This document shows positions 36,360 through 48,019 of a DNA stretch of 64,000 nt, piece after piece. Under the pieces are notes generated by a model, which worked only from the letters and a program-made list of their open reading frames with translations, made no database searches and had not been told where the DNA came from. Made by a program: the position numbers and the translations under genes. Each line of letters starts with the position of its first letter. The first letter of the stretch is position 1. This DNA is from Mangifera indica (Eukaryota > Streptophyta > Magnoliopsida > Sapindales > Anacardiaceae), in the NCBI RefSeq assembly GCF_011075055.1, contig NC_058149.1:6206449-6270448 (forward strand), given 5' to 3'.

Positions 36360-38642
36360 TGTAAATTGAAAGTCAAAGTATAAGTTTTGAGTGACACATA
36401 ACCATGTATAGTGAGGTCATACCCTTGTGTCATTAACACGTTAGCTGGATAAGGAGATGTCGAGACAAATTTTAATTATATGGCACAGGTCATGTATGGG
36501 TGGGACACACCCTTGTGTGATGTTGCGTATTTCAGTTTTTATAAAAGGCAGGTTGATGCATTTTAAGGATTATTATTCATAATCCCTAAACGAACGAAAC
36601 GTCCCTAAAAAAGAGAGGCAAGGAAGTTTAATCATTCGGCTTTCATATAGTAACTCTAGTAGCTTGACTTCGACGATGTGGTGAGAGGAAATATAGAGAC
36701 AAGGAGACCTTTTAATCAATCTCGTTATGGCAGTTTTGATAAGAGGTAAGTAAGACTTGTAAATGTTTTCTATGAATTATGTTGATGCAATATGATTACG
36801 ATTGTTATGAGATTAAAGCATTATCTTGTCTTTTGATAAATGAAATTAATAAGATACATGGTTGATCATGTTTTTATTAAGATTATGTGGTGGGTGTTAA
36901 TATATGAGTTATTGTGGTTTGACACCATGTTCAACTAATTAGCATATTAAAGGCTATGGATGATGATTTGGACATTTTGAATGATTGATGATATTGAGAA
37001 AAAAGGGTTGTTTATGAATATGCATTATGATGCCTATGGTATAAATTCACAATGCTTGGTTAGTGTTTAATTATTGTGTGAAAATTTAACTGTGTTTAGA
37101 ATTGGATTAAGATTGATATGTTGATTATTATTTTTATACCAGAACTGCTTAGATAGTGAATAAATGCATATAAACAAAGTAGGAATCAAAATTAGGTCTT
37201 CCAGATTTGTTATCTATGTTTGTCATATGTCCGTGTGGTATGGGACATCGTTGACCAATGAACGGTCAACTAGGACTTGTGGGTTTCCCTTGTATAGTTT
37301 TAGCACGACTGTGTTTAAGGGTGAAATAATCGAAATACCCTCACATAATGGCATAGCTGAGATAAGATTTAAAAGGAAAGTAAAATAAATATCTGAAGAG
37401 ATACATGTCTATGTGTTTATAGACACACCCCCATATGTATAGAAAAATACCACATAGGGAAAGGCCACAAGGAAAAGGTCGTGTGCAAGGGAAAAATGGG
37501 ACATACCTCAATGTGTGCATAGACACACACCCATGTGTTTAGAGCAAAATAAGAAAAGAATAAAGGAACTAAGTTAGAGATTTAAAAGTTATCCTAAGTT
37601 ACAGTAAAACATCTCAGGTATGTAGTAGTACCTTACGTGTTTAATAGTTAAGCCTTAGTATAGCACAAGATATATTTTTAGGTGGAAGTGAGAGTGAGTC
37701 AAGTTGAATTAAGGCTTAAGATGCATGCATGCAAGGCATCATAGAATCATTACGAAGAGGTACTGTGAGTACATACTTCCAACATTACTTTTAATAAGAT
37801 ACATCTACAATAAGATATCAAACCCACAATAGGGTATTGGCTCAGAAAAGAGTCTAACAAAGATACAATTGGTATAGTGGAACAAAAAGATAGCTTCATG
37901 GCCAAGGTCTCAAATCCCTATATTCGATCTAGATCAATTGACTTAGTATACAGTTTCAGTTACAACATTTGGACTCAGATGCTTCCACTAAGTTCAGTAT
38001 GATCACACTAGATAGGAATCTAAGGAATGGTTCCTTAGTGATCGAGCAAGAAATAATTTGACTTGAGACTTATGACATATAGCTTAAATGTTCTCTATAG
38101 TACAATATGAGCACTAAGTTGATATAGAAGACCATCATCATCCACAAGGGAGTTTAATGCCAACTCTAGATGATAAAGATAGTAAGGGTCAAGATTAAAG
38201 GTATTATAGGGAATTTTGTAAAAGTTACTCGCAAAGTCTCCTACTTACTAAGTGTTTTATCACTCATTCTTTTATTTTCATATGTGTAGCTGTAAGTGAT
38301 CATAACAACTGTGGAACGAGCAATGGTTAGAGGGTGTAAAGTTATAAGGGCATTTCAATCTTCTTAGTTTTCATGAGTCTGTATTTCTATTAGTATGAGT
38401 TTTCTCATGTAGTTGACTACACATTATTATTTTGCAGTTATACTTTGGGTTCTAATATCGTTTGTATGCTTTTGATTTGGCTTTGACAAGGGTGTTTTTG
38501 TTATTTTATAAATTTTAATAAATAAGGTTTTATTCAATTATTTTTTGAGTTTAATACATGTTTTAAATTAAATGTATATTCAAAATAGTCAATTCAATGA
38601 TGTTCCTTATAAAGGGCAATACTTCTAGAAGAAAGTGTTACA
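36360..38642 (+). repeat. 5' LTR of element D
   Basis: 2283 bp, from TGTAAATTGAAAG to TGTTACA. A TTTTTATAAAAGGCAG promoter-like motif lies near 36536-36551, also present in the 3' LTR near 44042 and on minus in element G. The terminal CA abuts the primer site region. Confidence 0.85.
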
Positions 38643-38645
38643 AAT

Positions 38646-38657
38646 TGGTATCAAAGC
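38646..38657 (+). other. Primer binding site of element D
   Basis: TGGTATCAAAGC, one mismatch from the initiator-Met tRNA site, three bases after the LTR end. Confidence 0.88.
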
Positions 38658-38964
38658 ATGATATTGGTACCCAAAAAATGTCCTAAAATATATAGGTAGT
38701 CAAATAGAGAATGAATGTTAATCCCTTATACCACGTAGACCACACTTATAGTCGATCACTGTAAGTAAAGTTTTATTATACTTGCTAAGTCTTTTTATAG
38801 AGACTCATAGTATAGGGTTTTTTCTAGGAAAAATAAGTAAAACTAGAGTTAACACCATAAATACCTAGACTAATAACCCATAAAGGATTTAGAGTGAAGA
38901 GGCAGCACCCCAAGTTCCCTAGGTATGTTTAAGTGCTCGAGATTTCAAAAACATAGTCAAAGAG

Positions 38965-39928
38965 ATGTTTATGGAGCAGGGAGGTGTATTAGCTCAGGTT
39001 AGTAAGTTAGCTCATAGATTGTTAACACAAGCTCAAGGCTCAATAAAGGTGACTTTTGTACCAACAATAATACTAATAACAACACTAACTAGAACTCAAC
39101 TGCATCCCATCTTTAACCTACCCAACATATACATGTCTAAAAATTTTTATGATGTTAAAGACCTAATCATAACTAAGAAATGGCTAGAGTCAGTGGACAG
39201 TGTGATTGGCCTATTTGACATGACATACGAAGAGAAAGTCAAATGTGCCACTTATTTCTTATATTAAAGTGCCAAAACATGGTGGAACATACTTAGAAAG
39301 ATGACAAAGGACTCCAAGATGTCTTAGTCAAAATTTAAAAGAAGATTTGAGGTTACGTATAGAGGGGGCAGATGTGACATGCATTAGAGCTTAATAGTTT
39401 CTTACATTAACATAGGGTACAACCATTTAAAAAGATATGCCCTTGAGGTAACCAATATATAAATAAGGCAAATAGAGAAGTTTGTATATGGGTTTAATCT
39501 AGCTATAGCCTGAGATATGATGATAAGACTATGGTCGCCCAGACCTATAGTAAGGCTTTGAGTAAATCTTTAAAGACAGAGGTATTTGTGAAATGAATGT
39601 ATGGCTAGATCCTAGCTCAAACAACCCTAATATCAATGCTAACAGTAGTACTACAACTAGGTAGTAGTAGTGCTCTGATCCAGAGAAACCCTTTTTCGAG
39701 AAGAAAGGGAAAAATCCTTTTCAACCTAAAAGAAATAAGAAAGACTAGAAGAGTAATAAGAAATAAAAAAGACCCAGTATCCTATCTTGTTAGAGGTGTG
39801 ACAAGTATCACAAAGGGCAAAAACCTTTTCAACCTAAAAGAAATAAGAAAGATTAGAAGAGTAGTAAGAAATAAAGAGGACCCAATATCCTATCTTATCA
39901 GAGGTGTGACAAGTATCACAAGGAAAAG
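38965..39928 (+). pseudogene. Gag of element D
   Basis: The first 100 codons (38965-39267) are open: MFMEQGGVLAQVSK, then KNFYDVKDLIITKKWLESVD and IGLFDMTYEEKVKCATYF, matching the plant gypsy gag domain. After a stop it continues in broken frames. A zinc knuckle-like segment RCDKYHKEKCHK ends near 39937, with its first Cys replaced. The segment before the knuckle is duplicated in tandem (about 39706-39825 and 39826-39937). Gag is then cut by the copia LTR. Confidence 0.8.
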
Positions 39929-39937
39929 TGTCATAAG
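39706..39937 (+). repeat. Tandem duplication of about 117 bp in gag of element D
   Basis: Both copies contain CCTTTTCAACCTAAAAGAAA, a TAGAAGAGTA block and TCAGAGGTGTGACAAGTATC or its variant. The duplicated peptide covers the zinc knuckle and its basic leader. Confidence 0.8.
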
Positions 39938-41548
39938 GTTTTAAGGCACCGATAACTAATAGTACAATAGATTTAAATTTTAAAAAAGCATACAATCCTA
40001 AAATCCTAATCAGGATACCCGTTTTAAAATATATTTATCATAAACATTAAAACAACCATAAGGTTTTTTAGGGTTTATCCAACCCTTGTGAGATGACATC
40101 TTGGTAACCATGCAGAGCATGAACATGGGAGGTTGTCCAGGAAGGAGGCTGTTAGGGCTCTTGTGTTAGATGAATAGTGTGTTCACGGGAAAAGAGAATT
40201 TTAGAAAACCTAGGTGGCAACTCAGGTTTTCATCAATGTATATGTGTATTATATGTGTTAGATCTATGACGCAAATAAAACACCTTTTTTAATATAAAAA
40301 TGCACATAAATCCTAATCTAATTATGATTCTAATTAATTCCACGCTAAAGTGACATGCATGGGTGGCACACACCCATGCATTTCTTCTAAGCATTCATGA
40401 CTTGAACAATAAATGTCTAGTCATGTCATGTTATGCATGATTGGCATCAACGCCATCAAGTACACATAGTTGTATACTTTAATCAAGGCATGGTCAAACC
40501 AAATCTATCAACCCAATAAGCAATCCTAGTCTATTTGCATTTTTCTCTCTTTCCCTAAACACCAGGATTGTCATCAAATAATCCTCGGCTTTGTGTTTAA
40601 ATCAACCTTATATGCGTGCAACCTATAAACTCTTTATCAAAGTGATAGTGTCTGAATTCAAATTGAATTCAAACATCGCAGTTACATGCAATTCAATCCT
40701 ATCAAAGTGATTGTGTTTGAATCAACCCTACATGTCATGGCTAACTGGATGACAGAGTGTCAATATACATCTCTTAAGCTTTTACAACATCACAGTTACA
40801 TGCAATTCAATCTTTTCGTTAACTAATATCTCTAAGGTTGAGACATAGAAATGTTTCTATCTCAATAGTACCTCAGTATGACCGATATATATTAATAACT
40901 TACACAGATTAAGCTACAACCTTATCTTATAATAGCTGGAGATTTAAACAATCATGAATATCATTCAATATTCTTATGTGAGATATCTTCTCTTATACTC
41001 AAGAGTAAGAATCCTTTATTTATCAACTATAGTCTCCATGTATGTTATGATATGGTTGTTCACTATCTTTATAATACCTTACACAAGGCGGTCTAATGAC
41101 CTCATGTTATAAGATCACATAAACTTATGGTATTCAAAGGATTTATTCTATAAATACTAAAGTAACCATCCATATGGATATCCTTTGGTGGGTTTAATTT
41201 GGTAAACATGTTTACAATATGCACCTATATGTTGCACCAAGTTGTCTACGAATAGCTTTGACATGTAAGAACTATCACCACCTTTCAATGGGGTCACTTA
41301 ACATTATGATAAGCATATCATTATTATATGTATCTTTGTTTATTGTAATGTCGAGATTATAGATATTTTTAGAATGACCACTTAATATATGTATAGGGTT
41401 CTCATGATCAGTCATCTGATCTTTTCATTACAGTTCTAGCATTCTAAGGGCATGTTATTCCTATAATCATATAAAAAGACATACATATGAATTGAATAAT
41501 GATTAATCATTTATTAATTAATGAAATATAATTACGTCACAAATACCA
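39929..41548 (-). mobile_element. Apparent solo copia LTR inserted in element D
   Basis: 1620 bp, colinear with the LTR at 54094-55959, starting TGGTATTTGTGACG and ending CTTATGACA on the minus strand. No pol sequence accompanies it, so it is probably a solo LTR left by recombination. The flanks (AAAAG and AATCA) do not form a convincing duplication, so boundary error or decay is possible. Gag of D lies on one side and protease on the other. Confidence 0.7.
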
Positions 41549-41579
41549 AATCAATTGGTTCTAACTAAGGCTTGATAGG

Positions 41580-43330
41580 GCAAGTAGTCTACTACTAGTG
41601 CCACCAACTAGAGCACATGGATAGATCTTGTCCTATAGCCTTATTCTGAGTTGATCAGTTAGTAGGGGAAGCCACTGCCAAAGTGTACACCATCACTCAA
41701 GGGCTAGCCAAAGCTAACCCAAAAGTAGTTATTGGTTAGATTTCTTACCTTGGTACTATTATTTAATTTTTGATTGATTGTGGTGTTCTTAACACTTTGT
41801 AGCCAAGAGCCTAATAGAGGGATTAGCAGTATAACTAGTAACGATGATTTGAAAAGTTAGGATAGAATGACGTGATAGTAAATTGGTAGTAAGTGATGAG
41901 ATGTTGATAGGGCAAAGATATAAATTCAGGGTAGACAACGTCTTATAGACCTACTACTTTTTTAGATACCAAACTTTGATATGATATAATGGATTGATTT
42001 CTTGAGAAAGAATGAATCTGAGATTGATTATGCATACAAGAGTCTAAGTTAACCTTTATAACGGGGATCAGTTTGAATTCGATAAAGAATGTGTCAAGAG
42101 CATGATGATTAGTGTAGTAAAGGTAAGAAAAATGTTAAGTAAGAGCTGTATAGGTTTTTTAGTGCACATTGTAAGGTAGAATCAAGACTGAGCATTGATG
42201 AGACATTAATTGCTTAATAGTTTCTAGATGTATTCCTAAAAGAAATATCGAGATTAGCTCCTGAATGAGAGATATAGTTCAACATAGAATTGGTACCAGG
42301 TACAACACTTATCTCTTAGGCACCCTACAAAATGGCTCTAATCAAGCTATAAGAATTAACGAAGTATCTTAAAAAGTTATTAGAAAATGGTTTCATTAGC
42401 TCGAGTCAATCTCCCTATAGAGCATCCATCCTATTTGTCAAAAAGAAAGATAGGTATATAAGAATATGTATAGATATAGAGAGTTGAACAAGGTAACAGT
42501 AAAGAACAAGTACTCGTTACCCATAATTGATGACTTGTTTGATCAATTGAGAGAATTAGTAGTGTTCTCTAAGATCAATCTAAAGTGAGGCTATCATTAG
42601 GCAAAGGTAGCTAAGTAGGATATACCTAAGGCAACTTTTCAAACGAGGTATGGTCACTTGAGTTTGTAATGATGCCTTCCAAATTTACCAATGCCTTTGT
42701 AGTGTTCATAGATGTGATGAACAAAGAATTCCATGACTATCTAGACAAGTTTATCATAGTCTTTATCGATGACATTTTGGTGTACTTTAGGAGTTATGAT
42801 GAGCATGAGTTACACTTGAGATTTACCTTGCAAAGGTTAAGGAAAAAGTAATTGTATGCAAAGTTCACCAAGTGTGAATTTTGGCTTGATCGAGCAACTT
42901 TCTTGAGGCATATAGTCTCAGTAAAAGGTATATCAATAGACCCAAGTAAAATCGAGGTAGTGTTAGATTGATAGAGATCGAAGACATTCAAAGAAGTCTA
43001 TAGTTTTTCAGGTTTGGCAGGATACTACAAAAGATTTGTTGAGGGGTTTGCTAAGCTAGTAATACCTCTCATAACTTTCATTAAGAAGAAAAATTAGTTT
43101 CAGTGGTTAGATTCTCATAAAGAGAGTTTCCAAGAGTAGAAAAAAAGATTGACTTCCATTTTAGTGTTGGCTCTACTAGAGGAAATGGGTCAAGTATGAT
43201 TTATATATTGATGCATCTCATGGTGGTTAGGGAGTAGTATTGATACAACGAGGCAAGCTAATAGTTTATTCTTTGAGTAACCAAAAGATTATTGCCAAAC
43301 TAAGATAACTAACTAGGTGTTAGAAGACAT
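41580..43330 (+). pseudogene. Gypsy protease, RT and RNase H of element D
   Basis: The protease region has VVIG, SYLGTIIQFLIDCGVLNTL near 41725-41805 (the active DSG is changed to DCG). [39 protein letters not shown] (about 42350-42475). The catalytic segment 42669-42851 has KFIIVFIDDILVYF with FIDD intact, then [15 protein letters not shown]. RNase H is represented by short, frame-shifted pieces near 43185-43310. Stops are frequent. Confidence 0.85.
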
Positions 43331-43889
43331 ATTAAAAGCTTGTTCTTTAGACCATAAGGCAAGTTGGGTTGAGATGTTGCCTTTAGTGGAGTTCACTTAT
43401 AATAATAGTTATCAGACGATGATTCAAATGGTATCTTATGAGGCACTCTATAATTGGAGGTGTCGTTCTCCTTTACACTAGGATTGGTTGGGTAAGAAAG
43501 ATGCATTGATTCAATCTCTTAGATAGGAGTTTACTTAGAAAATGACTCAAAATGTTTAGCTGATTAAATAGAAAATGAAACAAGCCCATGATTGATAAAA
43601 AAGTTATGCCAACCAAAGACATTAAGACGTGGAGTTTGGGTGGGTGACAAAGTCTTTATCAGAGTAGACCTTTTTAAGCATATGATGAGATTTAGGAAAA
43701 AGGGTAAATTGGCTCCTAGGTATATTAGCTTATATGAGATTGTGAAGTAGGTTAGTAAGGTACCTTATAGGCTTACGTTACTAACAAGCATGGATTATAT
43801 TCATGATGTGCTCCATGTCTCATCATTGTATAAGCATATTAGTGATCCTTCCCATGTGTTTGTAAATTGGAAGTCAAAGTATAAGTTTT
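43330..43889 (+). pseudogene. Late integrase and C terminus of element D
   Basis: Reads HKASWVEMLPLVEFTYNNSY, then YEALYNWRCRSPLH, and ends HDVLHVSSLYKHISDPSHVF, a typical gypsy integrase end. The frame continues through the LTR start at 43861 and stops at about 43889, a few codons inside the LTR. The zinc-binding region and DDE core are deleted. Confidence 0.85.
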
Positions 43890-45122
43890 GAGTAACACAC
43901 GACTCTATATAGTGAGGTCATACTCATGTATTATTGTCATGTCACCAGAATAAGGAGATGTAACATTAAAGAATTTTAAATTATGTGATATATAGTTATG
44001 TATGGGTGATACACATCTATGCATGATGTTGCGCATTTCAATTTTTTATAAAAGGCATGTTGTTATATTTTAGGGATTATTATTCATAATACTTAAACAT
44101 ATGAAACTTCCTAAAAAGAGAGAGAACGAAGTCTAATCATCCGACTTCCATGTAGAAACTCCAACAACTTGAGTCCAATGACATGGTAAAAGGAAACTTA
44201 GAGAGAAGAAGACATTTTGATCAATCTCACTGTGGCACTTTTTATAAGAGGTAAGTAGGACTTGCAAATGCTTTTTATGATTTATGTTGATGCAATATGA
44301 TTACGATTGTTATTAGATTAAAGCATCATATTGTCTTTTGATTAATGAAATTGATAAGATACATGGTTAACCATGTTTTTGCTAAGATTATATTATGATG
44401 AAAGGTGTTAATATATGAGTTATTATGGTTTGACACCACATTTATTTTAATTAGCATATTAAAGGCTATAAATAATGAATTGTATATTTCAAATGATTTG
44501 ATTATATTAAGAAAAAAGGATATTTGTGAATACTCATTGTGATGCCTATGGTATGAATTCATAATGCTTTGATTTGGTGTTTAATGATTGTGTGGAAAGT
44601 TAACTATGTTTAGAATTGGATTAGGATTAATGTGTTGGTTATTATTTTCATGTCAAGACTGTTTAGACAATGAATAAATGCATAGAAATGAAGTAGGAAT
44701 CGAATTTAGGTCTTTTCAATCTGTTATCTACGTTTGACACATAGCCTTGTGTCTTATACCACACGATTGTGTGTGCGAACTCTAGATTTCAGGTCAATTA
44801 GGACATTTTTCCTAACGCTTTGATGAACATTAGACGTTCTGACTAGTGAATGATCAATTAGGACACATGGGGTTTTTAACACAACTATGTGTGAAGATGA
44901 AATGACTAAAATACCCTTGCAAAGTGGCATGGTTGATATAAGATTCAAAAAGAAAAATGCAATAAATATCTAAAGGGATACATGTCTATGTGTCCATAGA
45001 CACACCTTTGTGTGTATAGAAAAATACCACATAAGAAGAAGCCATGAGGAAGAGGTCATGTATAAGGGAATAGAAAGACACACTCCGATATGTCCACAAT
45101 ACACACTCGTGTGTGTAAAGTA
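43861..45122 (+). repeat. 3' LTR of element D, truncated
   Basis: Starts TGTAAATTGGAAGTC, matching 36360 onward, and can be followed to the GTGTGTAAAGTAAAAT region near 45122, which corresponds to about 37550 in the 5' LTR. The last 1.1 kb are absent. No polypurine tract is obvious before 43861. Confidence 0.82.
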
Positions 45123-45658
45123 AAATTGTATTTTTTAAATTAGAAATTGTTAATATGTGTTGGAAAAGGGATTTGGGTTGATTATATGGATGATTTGTTG
45201 GTTGAAAATGAAAAAATATGAGCTTTTTATGTTGGTACCATCAGTAGAGTCATAGCCCGATCAAGTATGGAACTAAACTCTTTACTATTTAGGTGAAAAT
45301 AGTTGGCTAGGTCTTAAGCGCAATCGGCTTGCCATTATATAAATGTTAAAATTGTAGGCCAAGTGTGTTTGAGGCTCGACTTATCAATGTTTAGGCATAA
45401 AATAAGTAGGTTGGGCATGCTTGGGACTAGACCTAGCACTGTTTAATGTGAAATTAGCAAGTCAAGCACGCTTGGGACTTGACAGTGACTGTTAACAGAA
45501 CAATAACAGAAGTTATTGTTCATAGTAATTTTTTTATATTTAACATCCTATTTGTTTTAATTTTTGTTTGATCCAATATTATCTTTTTTAAGAGATTTGG
45601 TGTCAATTAGCGGGAAAGGCAGTTCAAATTCCATAAGGCTTACTAATTTCGGGTCTAA
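45123..45658. other. Spacer with a degenerate repeat of about 52 bp
   Basis: No gene seen. Between 45345 and 45485 the phrase GCTTGGGACTTGAC or a variant recurs three times about 50 bases apart. It may be part of an unrecognised element that replaced the end of the D LTR. Confidence 0.45.
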
Positions 45659-46230
45659 TTGATTGTTAAAGGCAATAAAGGCACAATTATAAACGTCTAT
45701 GCAAAACTAAATATGACACAACAAGAAATATTTAGGACAACATGTTTTGACCATTTCCTAGACATAGAAGAATATCGGTTTAGTGCTACACTTATAAACA
45801 CGGTGCTTTTCTTTCTAATAAATCATAGGGACCCAACAAGAAAGTTATAGTTCATATTAAATGACACTGAAGTTTGTTTCAACCCTGTAGAGTTCGTCAT
45901 GGTTGCAGGGCTTATTTTTAGTGAAGATACAAATGTATCATCGTATATAGAGATTTCAAGAATTAAACCGACAATATTTATCGGGGTCTTTAACAGTCAA
46001 TTATATAGACCTCCACATGGCATTTGAGTCATAGTGTTAGAGTGACTGTGACAAAGATGTTGTTAAGTTAGTTGTTCTATATTTTTTGTATCTTTGGATG
46101 ATGAAGACATACAATCAAAAAGTCATCCAAGATCGCATATTATTTTTAGCCAATGATGTCGATATATTCAATTGCTAACCTCGGGCTTGCATGGTGTGGA
46201 ATGTCACAACTAACTTGATGAAGCAGACAA
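45659..46230 (+). pseudogene. DUF1985-like coding relic
   Basis: The plus-strand frame from 45659 reads EIFRTTCFDHFLDIEEYRFS, then a stop at 45848-45850. It resumes in the same frame with FILNDTEVCFNPVEFVMVAG to a stop near 46028. A second stretch near 46120-46230 reads ILFLANDVDIFNC and MVWNVTTNLMKQTI. This order resembles the DUF1985 region of plant proteins often paired with an Ulp1 (C48) protease domain and commonly carried by DNA transposons. No protease part is visible here. The in-frame stop sits where the family usually has a Trp, so it looks like a decayed gene piece. The assignment rests on remembered family pattern. Confidence 0.5.
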
Positions 46231-46642
46231 TCAACAAGAATTATAAGGACTTTCTCTGTAAATACAATAATTATATTTCTATCCAAACAAAAAATCGTAT
46301 TATAAATAAATTAATTGCAATAAATGTGTTAGAATTGAGTTTGCATGTCAAAAATTGGTACAAATGTTATAAATGGATTTTCAATTCAACCATTTTATTA
46401 TATGTCACTAAGTAGGTTCACTAGTTAAGAATAGTTAACTAGAATATGTAACGATTAATTAACTAGTTCAGTTTCTAATATGATTATGACAGAAATATGA
46501 TTAAAGTTAATTGTAACTCACATAAATCAATATTTTGTCATGTTGGCCTATCTTTTTAACAAATCCTCCTATATTTTTCTACTATTATTCACCAAATTAA
46601 TTTATGTTTTCTTGCTAGTGGTTTGTTGGCAACTAGGTTAAA

Positions 46643-47298
46643 TGTGATATCCTTAGACAAATCTCATATTGACAAAGTATAAGAGAGATGATGGATCTAT
46701 CTATACTCTATTTGTGTATCCCACATCAACTAAAGATGAAAGGATTTGACTAGATAAATAGTTTGTGAGTTACTTAAACCGTCATGCCATGTTTTGAATT
46801 ACAAAGCCCAGAGCAAAATTACGAATGACTGTGTGTCCAAAGTAGACAATATCTTGACAGTGGGTCGGTAATTGGATAAAAGATGTTGCAAATGGTATCA
46901 GAGCGGTTTTGCATGTCCTCTTGAATGATAGTGGGGTAAACCTTCGGAAGAACATTGAGTCTCATAAGGAGGTGTATGTGATACCCTTAGGCAAATCCTA
47001 CATTGACAAAACACATGAAAGATATTAGGTCTATCTATACTCTATTTGTGTGTCTCACATCGGTTAGGGATGAGAAGATTTAACTGGATAAAGATGTTGG
47101 GTCTATTTATACTCTATCTATATATTCTACATCGGTTAGTGAAAGGAGAATTTAACTAAATAAATAATCTGTGAGCTCCTTAAATTGTCAAGACGTATTT
47201 TGAGTTGCAAAGCTCAAAAGAAAAATTATGATAGATTGTGTGTCCAAAGTAGACAATATCTTAATGATGGGTCAAGTTATTTGATCAAAAATGTTACA
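46643..47298 (+). mobile_element. TRIM (terminal-repeat retrotransposon in miniature)
   Basis: A 656-bp element: LTR 46643-46890 (248 bp), primer site 46893-46904 reading TGGTATCAGAGC exactly, an internal region of under 100 bp, purine-rich AAGGAGGTG before LTR 46977-47298 (322 bp). Both LTRs start TGTGATA and end GTTGCA or GTTACA. The flanks are TTAAA (46638-46642) and TTAGA (47299-47303), a duplication with one mismatch. It has no coding capacity and would need proteins from other elements. The second LTR has an extra internal duplication of about 74 bp. Confidence 0.88.
46893..46904 (+). other. Primer binding site of the TRIM
   Basis: TGGTATCAGAGC, a perfect initiator-Met tRNA primer site, two bases after the first LTR. 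It is the only perfect copy in the window. Confidence 0.92.
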
Positions 47299-48019
47299 TT
47301 AGATATGACTAGTGAAGGCTGAGTTAACCCAAATTCTATAAGTTGGGCACTTAGAAAGGGAAGATATCAAGTATTATTTTATGTTGTTCCTATAATGGTT
47401 TGAGTGGTAAAAGGAAAGAGAGATTAAACATGAGAGTATAAGTTCAAATTTCATCAACTGCATAAAGATCAAACTCTTAATTTGCATGTCTAATAATTAT
47501 GAGGTCAATAAAATTTTCCATATACATTTTTAGTACACAATTTGATTACTTGATTGAATAATTTTGAATTAAAAATAAAATAACATTTAATTACATGATA
47601 ATAAATTATCTAAATACTCAAATTGTATATTAAAAAATTATATATATAGCATTGCTCAATTTGGAGTTTTCAATAATTATTGCATCCACTACTCTAAAAA
47701 GGCAACAACAATAAAATTATATATATATTTAATTAATATAGATTATTAAATTAAATAATTAATTTTGACATGTTTATAATAGTTTATATGAATTATCTAA
47801 TTTTAAATTATAATCGTTATTTTAGACTGTATAAGTCAAAATTCAAATATTAGTAAGATTAACTTTTCCTTAATTATTGGATTATTGGTTTTAATAAATT
47901 TTCTATGTTTCTAATCTAAAAACTAAAGTTTTAAACATATTAAAAATTTTAACATAAATAATAATTATTTTAAGATAATTTGTTTTGTTGTAGAGTCACA
48001 ATTGGATTGTGGATCAAAT
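47299..48019. other. Spacer downstream of the ORP gene
   Basis: AT-rich, no gene seen. The part nearest 48019 should hold the ORP 3' untranslated region. Confidence 0.5.

Larger units (their letters stand above)
36360..45122 (+). mobile_element. Element D: Ty3/gypsy retrotransposon with truncated 3' LTR
   Basis: 5' LTR 36360-38642, primer site 38646-38657, gag from 38965, protease, RT, RNase H, late integrase, then 3' LTR from 43861. The integrase zinc region and catalytic core are missing between RNase H (about 43310) and the late motif at 43360. The 3' LTR matches only the first 1.2 kb of the 2.3-kb 5' LTR. An apparent solo copia LTR (39929-41548) splits gag from protease. Same family as element G. 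Confidence 0.88.
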
